Shown: positions 45,577 through 57,399, counted from the stretch's first letter. The stretch: DNA of 64,000 bases from Deroplatys truncata (GCA_030765065.1 CM060990.1:216605290-216669289); one strand, 5' to 3'. The notes: a model not told the origin generated them from the letters alone. Made by a program: numbers and translations.

Positions 45577-46247
45577 GGTGGAATGAAACACGTGCAGTTA
45601 ACTCACTACATGTACACAATTGAAACGTTGAAGACAGACTAATGACAAATGACAAACGTAAACAAGTCTCCATGGCAACACTTTGCCATCTACCGTATGT
45701 AGTACCATGGTTCAATGCCTTCTATGAATGCATAGAGAAATGAAGTTTTGAGGTTGGACCCCGAAGGCCGTTGAACTCACACTTTCATTGTGACAGGAAT
45801 AACGCGAAAACCAAGGATTATGGGACATATGTTCATAAGAACTTTTTTCCTTCTTTTGGTGTGAGGAACCCATACCCGAAGTTTGTAAAAGTATTTCTGA
45901 AACACCCGGTATATACACAAGGAAAAGGCAATATTGACAGTAACTGAAATATATTTTTACATGAATGTGTCCTGTTTAATCCCATCATTAGTCCAATTAC
46001 TCACTTGTGTAGCTTAAAAATGTCTCCTCTGTCAGAATTTCGCCAAAATATTACACCAAACTTCAATAAACTATATACATATGCAAAATATAAATTCCTT
46101 AAAGTCTTAAGTTTACTGCTTTATTTATAGTGCTAAATACAAAACAAATTTGACTTAGTTTGGATGCCAGCTTTTCAATATGTGTGTTCCACTTAAGGTG
46201 TTCATCAATCCATATACCCAGGAATTTTGTAGATGGTTTGTAATTTA

Positions 46248-47050
46248 CTAATTTATTTCTATTTTTATTTGTGGTTTATAATCTTTAGGGTTTTGACTGT
46301 GACAAAAAGACATAGCAACAGCTTTTTCTTTATTTATCAATAATTTATTTTGTAGAAACCATCCCTGCATTTTTTGCTCTATGAGTGTTATGTTAGTTTT
46401 TAATTCTTCTTTATTTGTACTCAAAATATCAATGGAAGTGTCATCAGCATATAGTACAGTATTGCTAGGTTGTAGATAGACTGGTAAATCATTAATATAC
46501 AACAGAAATAAGAAAGGTCCTAATACAGAGCCTTTTGGAACTCCACAGGACACATGCTTTGTTTCTGAACGATATAATTCAAATGTATGAGTATAATTAT
46601 TTTTTTCTGCTATTTCAACCACTTGTTTACGTTGATCTAAATAGGACTTAAACCAGCAATTTTCTATTCCCCGTATTCCATAACATTCCAATTTCTTTAT
46701 CAATATCTCATGATTAACTAAATCAAATGCTTTAGAAAGATCTAGAAAGAGCCCAATATTATGTTCTTTTTTGTCCAATGAAGTATATACTGATATCTAG
46801 AAAATTATATATTGCTGTCTCAATTGATTTGCTTTTCAGAAATCCATTTTGTGCTGATGATAACATGTTATATTTTAACATAAATTTTAAACATCTACTG
46901 TACATAACTTTCTCCAATATTTTGAAATGGAAGACAGCAGTGCAACTGGTCTATAATGTTCCATTTTTTCCTTATCTCCTTTTTTATGTAAGGGAATTAT
47001 TTTTGCAATTTTCATGCAGTCAGGGAACACACCTGCTGAAAAGCAGGCAT
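46248..47050 (-). pseudogene. Jockey-like reverse transcriptase
   Basis: 46248-46778 is an open run of 176 codons: NIGLFLDLSKAFDLVNHEIL (palm block A), ETKHVSCGVPKGSVLGPFLF, LLYINDLPVYL, and VLYADDTSIDIL with the catalytic ADD. Upstream, in other frames, are a CAAVFHFKILEKVMYSRC-like block and SAQNGFLKSKSIETAIYNFL (the QxGFRxxxST block). Downstream the frame is broken, then interrupted by the DNA transposons. It would copy element RNA at the target site; it is dead in this copy. Confidence 0.88.
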
Positions 47051-47054
47051 TGAA

Positions 47055-48070
47055 CAGGTAACAATTGCCCCATGTTCTTGCAGTTTTTGTCTATAATTTT
47101 ATTTATATCAGATTTCCTATTCACTCTTGACCACAAATTTCTTTTCTCCAATTTCTCGGTTTTCTTACATTCAAATACTGTATGTTACACATCTTCTTTT
47201 CCCCCACATAATGGGCATTCACCTTGTAGGTGCCCGTTTCGTTGTCCTTTTAGCCTCCATATTCCTGCTCTTAACCATGCTATCCCCCTCTTTCTTCCTA
47301 GCTAATGTTATCTAGATACCTTTCTCTCTCCCAAGTGTTTCTCATGGCTACATAGAACACAAGTGACCTCTCCTCTCTGAAAGCTGACTGAACAGTTTTT
47401 GAATCTCTATATCTTTAAATGTTTTTCTTACTCTCTTCCAAAAACCATTATAATTTGTTTCTCTTTTCCTCCAAATATCGCCTAGACCATTATTTTTGCA
47501 AGTTAGTTCTTAATTTACTTACCCAACTTGTTTTTTGGTACTTTAAACATTGTTTCAACAAATTACCATCTTCTAAATTCAGGATCCTGTACCAATATTT
47601 TTAAGCTCTCTCCATAACTAATCCTTTTCTTGCTGCTCTCCCCATTTCAGTGTGAGCTACTTCATTTGCTGTTGCTCTTGGCAACCCCAAAACTTCTTTA
47701 CAGAACATCCAGTGGACAAAATCTACAACTTCCCATTCATTTTTGAGACCCCATATTTCGATACCATATAGCATTCTAGCTTCAACCACCAAATTATATA
47801 TTCTTTCCAACCATTTCACTTATATATCTGGCATTTTATATAAACATCCTCTCACTGCCATCATTGCTGCTTTTCCTTTTGCTAATGCTGATCTCTCTTG
47901 TTTCTCCCATTTACCTCCTGCATCTGTTTTTATTCCTAAGTAAGTGTAGTCATGCACCAATTTGTATTCTTTACTTCCTTTCTTACATTTCTCATGTTAA
48001 CTCAATGTAGATCCTTTCTTAAATACTACCATTTGGGTTTTTTTTTTTCTGTTTACATTTAGTCCCCATT
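47055..48070 (-). mobile_element. L2/CR1-like ORF2 fragment, copy 6
   Basis: Minus strand: WLERIYNLVVEARMLYGIEI, WGLKNEWEVVDFVHWMFCKE, VLGLPRATANEVAHTEMGRA (open at 47601-47819), then AWLRAGIWRLKGQ and CPLCGGKEDV-HTVFEC, the same tail as copy 4 (MYGIEIWG, AWLRTGAWRLKGL, CPICGGNEDIEHIVFKC). Both ends are truncated; the left end meets the jockey-like RT at about 47050. Confidence 0.8.
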
Positions 48071-49346
48071 CAACGCAGTAATTATCTTTTTCTTGTAAAA
48101 TGTTAATCCTTCAGTGTATGCAACATTTCAATAATAAAGTGTTATAGTATTACCTAAAAAAATGAAGTTCTTCTCATATCTTGAAAATAATTTAATTAAA
48201 ACCAAATGCATAAAGAACTTCAGATAACGCCCCTCCCTTTCAATATAATTTCATTTCTAATCATCATTTTGTGTCTACCATAAAGATTAAAAACAATGTT
48301 GGAGGTGAAACATTTAAGTGAGTCAACGCTGTGTTACCGATATTGTTACGGTATCCATTCACCAGGATAGTAATTTTTAGCAGATTTTGTACTTGCCTAT
48401 GCCCATAATGCTTTGTTAATTGTCTCCTTCCCTGTGTCTACATTAGCAATTCCCTCTCTTTACAAAAACTTCTTGACTTCAAAATATACTCTTTCATGTA
48501 TCAGAAGAATATAGATAACAGAATAAAAAATGCCTCAATATTGGTCCTGCTGCTGCCGCTGCCACCGCCGCTGCTGCTATATTTAACCATTTAACCCCAA
48601 TTAGCTAACTAATTGGTTATAGTAATCTTCACACATTTTACTATGTGTAAGTGATCTCAGAAATTCTTGTTTGGTGTTTTTAAAATTTTGAAAATTTTGG
48701 GGGTTTTTGGATAGCCCCATAGCTGCCAAATTTTTGAAAAATGTTCATATCTAAAATAATAAATGAGTACAGTAAGTATTGTTTTGTCTGCTTAAAACAT
48801 ATCTTTTTATTATTATCACATTTACAGTATTAAACATTTGCATTAATTTGTTTTTTCTTGTTACAACATCCTGCATAACTATGTTTTCAGCATAACCTTT
48901 CTTCTACTTGTATTCATAGAAATTTCTAGTCCTTTATGGCTGGAAATGCCTGGGGTTTAGGACAAAGCAGTGAATTAGTGCCTGGATTCAAAATTTTGTA
49001 AATAATTATACTCTCAGATCTTAGTCAAGTCTCTCTTATGATCCATGAATAAAATAGAATCGATATGCCAAAAATTAAATTCTGAAAAACCCTTATGCTT
49101 CATTAAATGGGGGTCATATCCCATATCCATTATATACTGCTCAAAAGCAGGCTTTTGTTCAGTTGGCTGTATAAACTAGCTGAACTTCCATTCTCCCAGG
49201 ATGTGACAAATTTAATATACCGCTGTAACAGTTACATAATACAGGATTGAGTAACAAATAACAAGTGTCATCACTAGTCCAACTTACAGCTACCTTTTCA
49301 GTTAGTGTAATGAAGATTAACATAAGAATGTTCTAAATTTTTGCAG
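48071..49346. other. Intronic, nothing recognised
   Basis: Contains a short imperfect CTG/CCG run at 48546-48580 and no supported gene. Confidence 0.4.
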
Positions 49347-49461
49347 AAGAAGAATTACAAAAGGTTACTGAAGCCATTTGTACTAAAAGTCGTTCGGTCT
49401 TAGAACTGGGAAAGAAGTTCCTCTATGAACAATTGGAGATGGATATCAAAACAGCTTATAG
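49347..49461 (+). CDS. ECHDC3-type crotonase, internal exon D
   Basis: Encodes EEELQKVTEAICTKSRSVLE then LGKKFLYEQLEMDIKTAYR/S. This matches the late helices of ECHDC3-type proteins (LGKxxFYxQLxxDxxTAY). The acceptor is TTTTTGCAG (ends 49346); the first two bases finish a Glu codon begun in exon C. The donor is GTATGTG at 49462, leaving two bases of a codon (phase 2). A last exon with a MVDNL...DGQEGI...KRKPVW-like end is expected from the family but was not found up to 64000. Confidence 0.92.
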
Positions 49462-51119
49462 GTATGTGCAAAGTTACTAGTAGAAATAGTTCTATAACCA
49501 CTCTATTGAACTGGGCTTTAAAAGTAAACTACAACAAAGTTTATCCTTAATATTTTTCTATAAAGTAACTTTTTAAATATTAAGCAAGGAAGTGTTACTA
49601 TGAAATGTTCATAAATGGGAGTTAAGTAAGCTATAAAAATATAGTATAATTGGAATTAGTGAATGAAACAAAATGGTAAACCATTAAAACACTACTTTTT
49701 TAATCTTTAAATGTTTAGTAATGCACATACTAAACTAAATATTAATTGGAAAGCCAAGCATTTGTGGTTTGAGTCACAGCTATGACATTGAATTTTTCAT
49801 GTCTGATTCTAACTTATGCTTACTCATGATTGATAAGAAAGGGAGTTATCAAAACACAAATTATTATATTTTATACTTCTGTATTTCAAAAAATAATAAT
49901 TGTCATCTGAGACTACTTCAAAATGTTTCTGCTTCAGTTTACTTTGAGCATTTATTTTACTGTCCTAGCCATCTCTTGCCAGTTTACATGCAGAATGTTT
50001 TCTGAAGGATAGTTTTGGGTTGAAATTGGAATTTCTACAGAGCAATAGATAAGTGTGACTTGGTAGCTCTCTTTCAAAATGCATGTATGCTTAAGAAAAT
50101 AAATTAAGGTTTTATGGCCAGTGTGTGAAAAGGCTGCCTCCCCCCCTGCCTACATTTTTAGCTTAATGACTGTTGATATAAGCAGTTTTCTGAAGTGTTT
50201 CCAATTTTAGTAGCTGGCAGATTCAGAGGTACTATTTGCTAATCCTATAAGACACTAGAAAAGATGCCAACCACTGGAGTTACCAGAATATCAGGAAATT
50301 GCTTCCAGTAACAACTAGAGAAAAAAGGATAGAATCTTCATGCATATTTTTGGCTAATGCCTGAGGTAGTTGAAGATGAAAATGTGCTTGAGAGAGGTGG
50401 AAGTGATGCTGGATTATGTGTAGAATCATTTGTGAGACACACAGAACCTGCCCCAGCATTGCATTGTCCCTAATATGTTTTATTCACTGTTCAGAAATTG
50501 AAATTAGCTTTTGTTGTGCCGGGTGAGCATTTACTAATTGCACACAATCTGACCTGCTCTGTGAGTGAAATTAGTTGTTAATGATGGCACGTACAGATAT
50601 TTAATTTTGTTCTCAAACTTATATATAATTCCAGGCAACTTACCCAATACTTATGTTTAAATGCTCTTTTTCTGCCATGTTTGTGTTTAATAAAACCTGT
50701 GTGTAGGAGAAAGTGTTTATTGCTGTTTTCTCAATGAGCAATTCCAACATGATTTTTGTGGTTTAATACAAAATTGTTTTAATATTTTTAGCTGTAATCA
50801 TTAAATGTCTATAGGTATCCAACTTGAAAAGGGGAAATAAGGATGATGTTTTCACATGATGCTACATGAAGCCTGGCACATGCCAGTGTCATTTCAGTGG
50901 ATCACATGTGGTAGGATCTGCATTTCAATAAGTCTGTGTAAATGTTTACATCCAGTGGTCATGTCCCATGGTACACATGCTTTCATCAAGCATGTTACAG
51001 AAGTTCTAAAACAACTTTTAATAATTAGCCATAGAAATATTATTCAGAAAGAAAAAATAAATATGAATTATTTCAGAGAATAGGGAAATGCTCATATATT
51101 CAATATCTGCATTTTAAGT
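49462..51119. other. Nothing recognised downstream of exon D
   Basis: No exon of the crotonase gene, RNA gene or transposon is supported. Presumed intron. Confidence 0.4.
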
Positions 51120-51136
51120 ACAACAACAACAACAAC

Positions 51137-51170
<34 letters not shown>

Positions 51171-51171
51171 G
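51120..51171 (+). repeat. (CAA)n/(ATA)n microsatellite
   Basis: A short trinucleotide run, CAA then ATA units. Confidence 0.9.
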
Positions 51172-51243
51172 CATAAATACATTTATTGATTCTTGTTCTT
51201 ATGCTTCTCAGTCCTGTTGATTTTCCTTTCAGTTAAGGCACAC

Positions 51244-51287
51244 GGACTAAACAAGAGAGATGGGTAAACATCTCTCTTGTTTAGTCC
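51244..51287. repeat. Perfect 19-bp hairpin (6-nt loop)
   Basis: GGACTAAACAAGAGAGATG at 51244-51262 is exactly complementary to 51269-51287 with loop GGTAAA. It lies in presumed intron sequence with no transposon signal around it. Confidence 0.95.
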
Positions 51288-52713
51288 ATGCTTGCCATTT
51301 TGTGACACTTGGAATCATTCCCATCTTCTCTCCCCAGCTTTTTCTTCTGTGGACATGTGGACCACATGGAAAAGCAGTGTAAATAATGGGAAGATTTTTA
51401 CTTAGATTTAGACTATGTTGCTCACACTGCCTTTTACTGTTACTACAATGTGACAATCATTAGTTAATTTGACCATTTATGCTAAAAAAAATTAAAGTGT
51501 ATATACCTTTATTCACAATATCCCCTTGAAATTATGACAGCCTACTCATATATACACCTTGTATCTTTTGAATGTGTTCCTAGAAATCTGATGAGTTCCT
51601 CTCATGAGATTAATTTCTCTAGAGAGTCAATTAATTTGTCTATTGCATGGGAACTTGAAGATTTCTCCATAGATAAGAATTACATTATCATATTGGGGGC
51701 TCAAGAAAGCCGCAGATTTTACTTTCAATTCGATCATGAAATGCTTGCTGAAACTTATCCATAGACTCACCCTGTGGTATGTGTAGTGGTATTATCTTGC
51801 ATAAAGTAATTGTAATTATGCTCTTCCTCCGTCATATGTCAAAAGACGGCCAAACTTCCGTTTATGAACCCCACAAAAAATGGGTTAAATGGCCTTAAAA
51901 CACAATAAAAGTAAGTTTAGCGTATTTGCCATAGTTGAAAAGGTGACCATTATTTCATTAGAGTGGAACATAAATTGTTGATTGTGGTTACGTTTGCTAG
52001 AAGAATTGTTATGTGACATTCCGAGAATGGTTCTAACCTCCATGTTATTTTCTGGGCGATTGAATCCAGATACACGATGAATCACAAGAATGGCTACACA
52101 CAGTTGATAATTTGTAATTGTCTGTTTTGTTGATTTTCGAATGTATTTTTATCGTACTTACAGTCATGCTGTTGGATTTTAGCGAGTTGGTGACAGCTGA
52201 TATTCCATGTTTGTTGTAGTGGTAGTTGTGGGCTCACTGACCAACTGTCTCTTTGTGGTGAATGGTAAATACTGTTGGATGTTTTCACTATGTCGACGAC
52301 TGCGTCTCCCTGCTTCATCTTGTTGTTGTTGTGGGCTCACCGGCCAATTATACTCTTCGTACTGCTACTTCATAGCTGCTGGATGTATTCAAGTAGTGCA
52401 GTGTTGGTGTCAGCAGCTGGCCTTTTGTTTGACTGCCAGCCCTAAAGGAAGTCACATAAACGCTCTGTCAAATGCTTTGTTCCTCTGTACTGGCACCACA
52501 AAGACTTTTTAAAGTTGAACCAAAGCCCTCTACTGTTTAGATGTGTGCCTCAGTTTAAAGAACAGAAATAAACAATTACCTTCAAAAGACTAGAAGAATA
52601 AGATTGGTACCGCGGAGATGTGCAATTTTCAGAAATGTACCTTAATGGTTACTTTAGCATTATTTATTCAGTGTTAGTAGCATAACAGACAATAAGTGAC
52701 AGGTTTGCTATGA
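51288..52713. other. Nothing recognised
   Basis: No supported gene or repeat. Open frames here (for example 52207-52512) have no family resemblance. Confidence 0.4.
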
Positions 52714-53022
52714 TTTGTTTAAAACGAGTATGAGGCGAGTGGAGGCCGTTAGGCCATAGCGAGCTGCAGCAAACGACAGGGTCCTGTGGTTTCGAGATTT
52801 GTGCGAGGTTAGGTTAGGGTTAGTGTGTGTATATATGAATCAGATTGAAATAACGGGTATAGCTTATTTGGTTTAGAATGAGCATGAGGTGAACGGAGGC
52901 CATTAGGCTGTTGCGAACGACAGGGTTCTGTGGTTGGCTGCAGCGAACAACAGGGTCCTGTGGTTTCGAGATTTGTGCGAGGTTAGGTATATACATATGA
53001 ATCGGATCGAAATAACAGGTAT
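52714..53022 (+). repeat. Two-copy tandem duplication with TTAGG-like words
   Basis: About 150-bp units at 52714-52860 and 52866-53022, sharing GAGGCC, CGACAGGGT(C/T)CTGTGGTT and TTTCGAGATTTGTGCGAGGT. The second copy has an extra internal duplication of the ACAGGGT part. Unit 1 contains GGTTAGGTTAGGGTTAG (52808-52824). Confidence 0.85.
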
Positions 53023-53544
53023 CAGAGCAGGAACCAGGTGGACTTGTGAAATAGTTTTAACAGTGGATATGGAGTGATAACCTAGAGTTGGCAGTTGGTA
53101 ATAGCAAGAAACATGACTCTTATCAGCAAGGAGGGTGTCTTACTTTGCCCTTTCTTCTATTAAAGGTATTAGTTTTGCCCTGGATGTTTTGTTATTTGGG
53201 TAGAGGTGGAGGAAAATATCTAAGGTTACCTACAGTACTCTTCTAGTACCTGAAAGGTGTGATAAACCAGAGGGAAAATGTTCGCTGTGTTATAAACAAG
53301 GTTTCATAAACAGTCATATGAGTGATCCATTATTTCAAATGGCAAAATGTAGTGTAAGGCAGATTGCTAGCAGTGGGGTCAAAGTTTCAGAAGCGAGTTT
53401 ATGATGTTAACGATGTAATAAATAAACCGCATGGTGAAATGTGAAGAGCGAGTTTATGTTGCTGATGATGTTATAGTGATATCATAAAACACATGATTAT
53501 GTCATTTGAAAGGCCATGTGGGAAGTGCAGGGTGGTGGTAGAGT
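53023..53544. other. Nothing recognised
   Basis: No supported gene or repeat. Confidence 0.4.
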
Positions 53545-53672
53545 GCGTCATAGCTCAGTGGAAAAGATGCATGGCTGATATGCTGAAGAGTGTGGGATGT
53601 CATAGGAACGAATCTCCATCATTGAAAATTAAAGGACATAAAAAAAAATAAAAAATAAATAAATAAATAAAC
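53545..53672 (+). mobile_element. Possible tRNA-derived SINE
   Basis: A CATAGCTCAGTGGAAAAGAT (A box-like) head, GGAACGAATCTCC (B box-like), then an A-rich tail with (TAAA)n. No clear target duplication. Confidence 0.55.
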
Positions 53673-53984
53673 AACATGTGAACTACGCTATGGACTTAGT
53701 GAATACTAGAATGTGGCAGGAGTATGGAGGTGAGCAGGTTCGAGGGTAGAAGTTGAGATACAGGAAGGTGAAGGGTAGTGTAGAGGAGTGCAAAAGAAGA
53801 CAAAGTAAAGAGACTGCAGTTGTGGTATGTATTTTGCCTCGCGTCCGGAAATTTTTTGTTCAACTTTGAAATATTTTTTTTGTTTTTAATAATTCAAGTC
53901 ATTTTGGGGAGCTGGAATTTTGGCTATACACTTGCACGGGTATTGTGTATATTTTGTGACAAAAATGTTTTTCCTGCATTGGGT

Positions 53985-54420
53985 CCACATATAGAAGTAG
54001 ACCTCAAAAGACTTGGGCCAATATCAGTCTTATAAATCACTGAGCTGATTGTTTTCTCAAAAAAAGGTTTGGCCCAGTAATTCTGTGGATGTTGATAACT
54101 AATAAGAATCCAGTTTTTAGTCATGGAGGGACTTTGAATATTTCATTCAGACTTTTATCACTCCAATATTGACTGCTCTCACTGTTAGCATAACCACTGA
54201 GGTGAAACTAAGCCTTGTCAGTAAATAAAATTAAATAAGGATTAGGTGTCCATCATGAACGACCTGTTGACACCATTTATAAAGTTAAGTTTCTTTTCAA
54301 AATCTGTGGACAACATGAACTTTATGGTTTTAATTTAAGAGCTTTTGTGTAAGTGCTTCAGTAACTTTCTTGGACTATGTTTTAACTGATAACAATTTCA
54401 TTTAATTTTCCTTCTGGTAA
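53985..54420 (-). pseudogene. Mariner-like transposase scrap
   Basis: On the minus strand, decayed pieces matching the first catalytic region of group C (an FHLSGY-like block, then KVPLHD-like KSPSMTKNW, LISYQHPQNYWAKPFFEKT). Short and multiply shifted. Confidence 0.5.
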
Positions 54421-54931
54421 TACATACGCTTTCTCTAAACTTCTTTATCTAAAACTCACCTGGTGGTTTTTAATTTCTCTACCAATCTGTAATTTATTCT
54501 CTTAGAAGTAATGGCTGAATTCAGGAATTTTTAATGAAATAATGAGACATCTGCAATTTGACTTTTTAATAAACTTGCAAGAAATGAAAGTTATTTCTTC
54601 AACTGCATACCACATTATTAAACCAAAATCAAATAAATGTTCGCCACACTGCACAAAAATACTCTAGTTTCTTTGTTAAGGGTTCAGAATATACCACAGT
54701 CAACAAATACTACTCTGAATATGCTGAACTGAGATAAAGTTGTGAAGACAAACTCAGTTTTCCTTGAGTTGCATCTTGGATAAGTCATAATGAAGGTCTT
54801 GGAATTTGAATAATGGAAAGTTGCAGTGTGCATTGGCCAATATTAGCTTTAGATATGTATGATAGATTAGATTGGATTGCATTCTGTGAGTTCACTAGTA
54901 GCCATAAAGGCTTCTGAACATGAACACATCA

Positions 54932-55105
54932 AGGAAATGTACAAAAATTACATATAAACATAAATATTACACAGAATATAGAACATTTGAAATAAAATAG
55001 AGACATACTATATGCGTGTTAAGGAAATGTACAATATAGTTACATATATACATAAATATTACACAGAATACAGAACATTTAAAATAAAATAGACATATTA
55101 TATAC
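54932..55105 (+). repeat. 87-bp tandem duplication
   Basis: Two adjacent copies (54932-55018 and 55020-55105) starting AAGGAAATGTACAA and sharing CATAAATATTACACAGAATA. About 85 percent alike by eye. Confidence 0.85.
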
Positions 55106-55171
55106 AAAATGAAACTAATCAGGTGTAATTTTGTACAAAATAGAATACCTGGCTACCGTTATAAGGTTAAC

Positions 55172-55172
<1 letters not shown>

Positions 55173-55209
<37 letters not shown>
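55173..55209 (+). repeat. (AT)n microsatellite
   Basis: About 36 bp of pure AT dinucleotide, near the 3-prime side of the following minus-strand jockey-like element. Confidence 0.95.
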
Positions 55210-55213
<4 letters not shown>

Positions 55214-55419
55214 AGATCAGTTATCTTAACTTTCACTAGGCTTGTACCATTGTTCGTCTCATCATTTTGTTCTATTTGGTTTGTAATGCATAGCATTTAC
55301 TGTCAGTTCTTAATGTACATACATTTAACTAGCTTCATTAATTCTAGAGCAGGCAATTGGAAAACTGGCAATTGTCATTAACATTTACTATTATAACTTT
55401 GAGAGCTAAATATGTATTA

Positions 55420-55877
55420 TCATCAGGATAATTTGCCATTCAGATAATCTTGTACAGAATAATATGCTTTTGAGCATAGGTACTCTTTAACAGCAGTTTT
55501 AAAGACATTCAAATTGTCAACTTTTCCCTTAAGATCATTAGGGAGAGTATTAAATATTTTTATGGTCTCATAATATACACCTTTCTGGAAGCAAGAAAGC
55601 TTTGCACTGGGATGATGGATGTTACCCTTTTGTCTAGTGTTTATCTCATGAATTTCCATATTTGTAATAAATGTGGTTCAATTGCATACATAAAATTTTA
55701 AGATTGAAAATATGTGCATACAAGGTAGGGTTAATATCTTCAGTCTTCTAAAAAGATGTTTGCAAGAGTGTCTGCTATGGGTGCTGGAAATGATTCTTAT
55801 AACCTTCTTTTGCATGAGGAATATTCATTTACTTTCTACCGAGTTTCCCCAAAATAATATTCCATATTCAATGATAA
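55420..55877 (-). pseudogene. Jockey-like C-terminal part
   Basis: IIEYGILFWGNSVESK, MQKKVIRIISSTHSRHSCKH, LFRRLKILTLPCIHIFNLKI, then EIHEINTRQKGNIHHPSAKL and FNTLPNDLKGKVDNLNVFK. This is the usual tail of jockey/CR1-type ORF2, the continuation of 57713-58260. Confidence 0.82.
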
Positions 55878-56353
55878 GAGTTGAAATATTGTCACCTTAC
55901 TCTAAGCTATTGCTAGATGATGACAGGGGGGGTTTTGCACCATTAGATGGTAATGAGCACTCAGTTTTACGGAATGGTCCATTTTATTAATCAAGTATTT
56001 TAGCAAGTATGGTTTGACCAAACATGTCTAAGATAAACATACAATAAATTCCCATAAGGGACTTACCTTGTTGGGTAAACACGATTGCTGTTGAGGTGTT
56101 CAGGCAGCTAGAGAAGTTGGCCCAGGGCAAACCGTTGAGCCGGGAGAGGGAATGGCCCAGGGGTCATGTAGTTTCAGAGTGATAACCTCGGCCAGAGCGA
56201 CCAGGATGAATACACACCATCGAAGGCAATACTAGCAAGGACATCACCCCAAACCCTGACTCTGTGAACCTTTATATAGTTTGTGACTTCCTGTGGGCCA
56301 TCCCCTGTGGGATTACTAAGCAAAACAGGATTTTCTAGAACATTCTATCTGAC

Positions 56354-56665
56354 GCACATCCTCTGGGCAATGTGCAAATCTTCATGTAGGCTTAAGGAAG
56401 TTGATGTAACTATTATTCCCCAAGTTATTCCTAGAGAATTACCCGCGGAAGGGGTTAGCCGCGTACATCCTGTTACACGCTGGCTGTCCCGATCCGCGCG
56501 TCAACAAGATTGTAAAATGTGAGAAAATGTAAGGTTTCAAGAAATGTCTACTTTAATCCGAAATAAAGAAGTGTATGTATAATTTAGTCCAAAATAAAGA
56601 GGTGTCCCAAAAATGTATGTCTGAACCTCTCTGTGGATCCTTACGCTCTGCAACAGCACTCGTGA
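56354..56665 (+). repeat. Long direct repeat, copy 1 (LTR-like)
   Basis: 312 bp, over 90 percent identical by eye to 57400-57712; both contain CCCGCGGAAGGGGTTAGCCG and end GCACTCGTGA. It is followed by about 734 bp without coding potential. A TG...CA frame for an LTR can be drawn (TGTGAC at 56280 to GTGACA at 56667), but the right copy lacks the first 70 bp. Confidence 0.85.
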
Positions 56666-57399
56666 CATATCCCCAACGTCTAAAAAAGTCGCCGACCTCG
56701 GCAAAAACAAATCAAAAACAAAAGGTAAGTGAGAAACAGTACGCTGAAGGTGGTATGCTACAGATAATGCATATAGAAACTTAGATAAACATTCATGAAT
56801 ACATAAGATAGATAAACATTGATGAATATAAGTGCTCTATCAAGAGTACATAGAGACAGAGACAAAATGGATTCAACATCAAAATACAAGAAGACCACTC
56901 AGTGGTACAAAAAAAAAAACTAAGTACTACACACTCAGCCAGAAGGGCGGAGTCCACAAAAAATTACAATTGTAAGGAGTCGTTCCCAGAAATGTGAGAC
57001 TCCTAAGTGGTAGTACGTATGACAAAACATTACAATTACAAATGCAAAATACTTGATACAAAGTTGTTTTAACGTTACAAAAGATTACAAAAAAATAGTA
57101 TTTCAACAAATAAAAATACCTGAAAGAAAAATGGAAAAAGGACGAGGAAAGTACAAGGGGTGAGAGAGAAACAAAAACAGATCAAAGGAAGGAAGGGAGA
57201 ACACAGAAAGAAAAGGGCAGATAGAAATAAGCAGAACTAGGAAAACGATGACATGGGGGGGGGGAATGCACACACACCAAAGTTTGGACACACCAAGCGC
57301 ACTCTTGCAGTCAGTTTTGAAGGCAAATCGCAAGTTTATACGAGGACACACGCCCATGAAACACTAACACTAGGACACAGCCATGTATCATAGATCATT

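Larger units (their letters stand above)
43954..45909 (-). mobile_element. Mariner-like transposon (group D) with 105-bp inverted repeats
   Basis: Inverted repeats 43954-44057 and 45805-45909, about 105 bp and highly similar, starting CAGGGTGTTTCAGAAATACT and ending with the complement of CCGGGTGTTTCAGAAATACT, flanked by TA. It holds a single transposase gene on the minus strand, interrupted by a 379-bp Penelope fragment. It sits in the jockey-like element at 42.1-47.0 kb. Confidence 0.92.
42125..47050 (-). mobile_element. Jockey-like retrotransposon split by two DNA transposons
   Basis: The 5-prime part 45912-47050 holds the RT; the 3-prime part 42125-42686 holds the C-terminus, where degraded frames give VIIQPYLVKAPSMQVLNYII and RLNNF-CSIAFIPLKNSY (an NTTLFSKSxKYAGIKLYNKLP-type ending). 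Between them sit a Tc1 element and a long-TIR mariner-like element, both with TA flanks. The 3-prime end is near an AATAAA on the minus strand around 42160. The 5-prime end is truncated at about 47050, next to an L2/CR1-like fragment. Confidence 0.8.

Noticed and set aside
51244..51287. MicroRNA gene
   Set aside because: The stem is only 19 bp with a 6-base loop and no lower stem, shorter than usual animal precursors.
52800..52830. Telomere
   Set aside because: Only two to three TTAGG-like units within a local duplication; not an array and not at an end.
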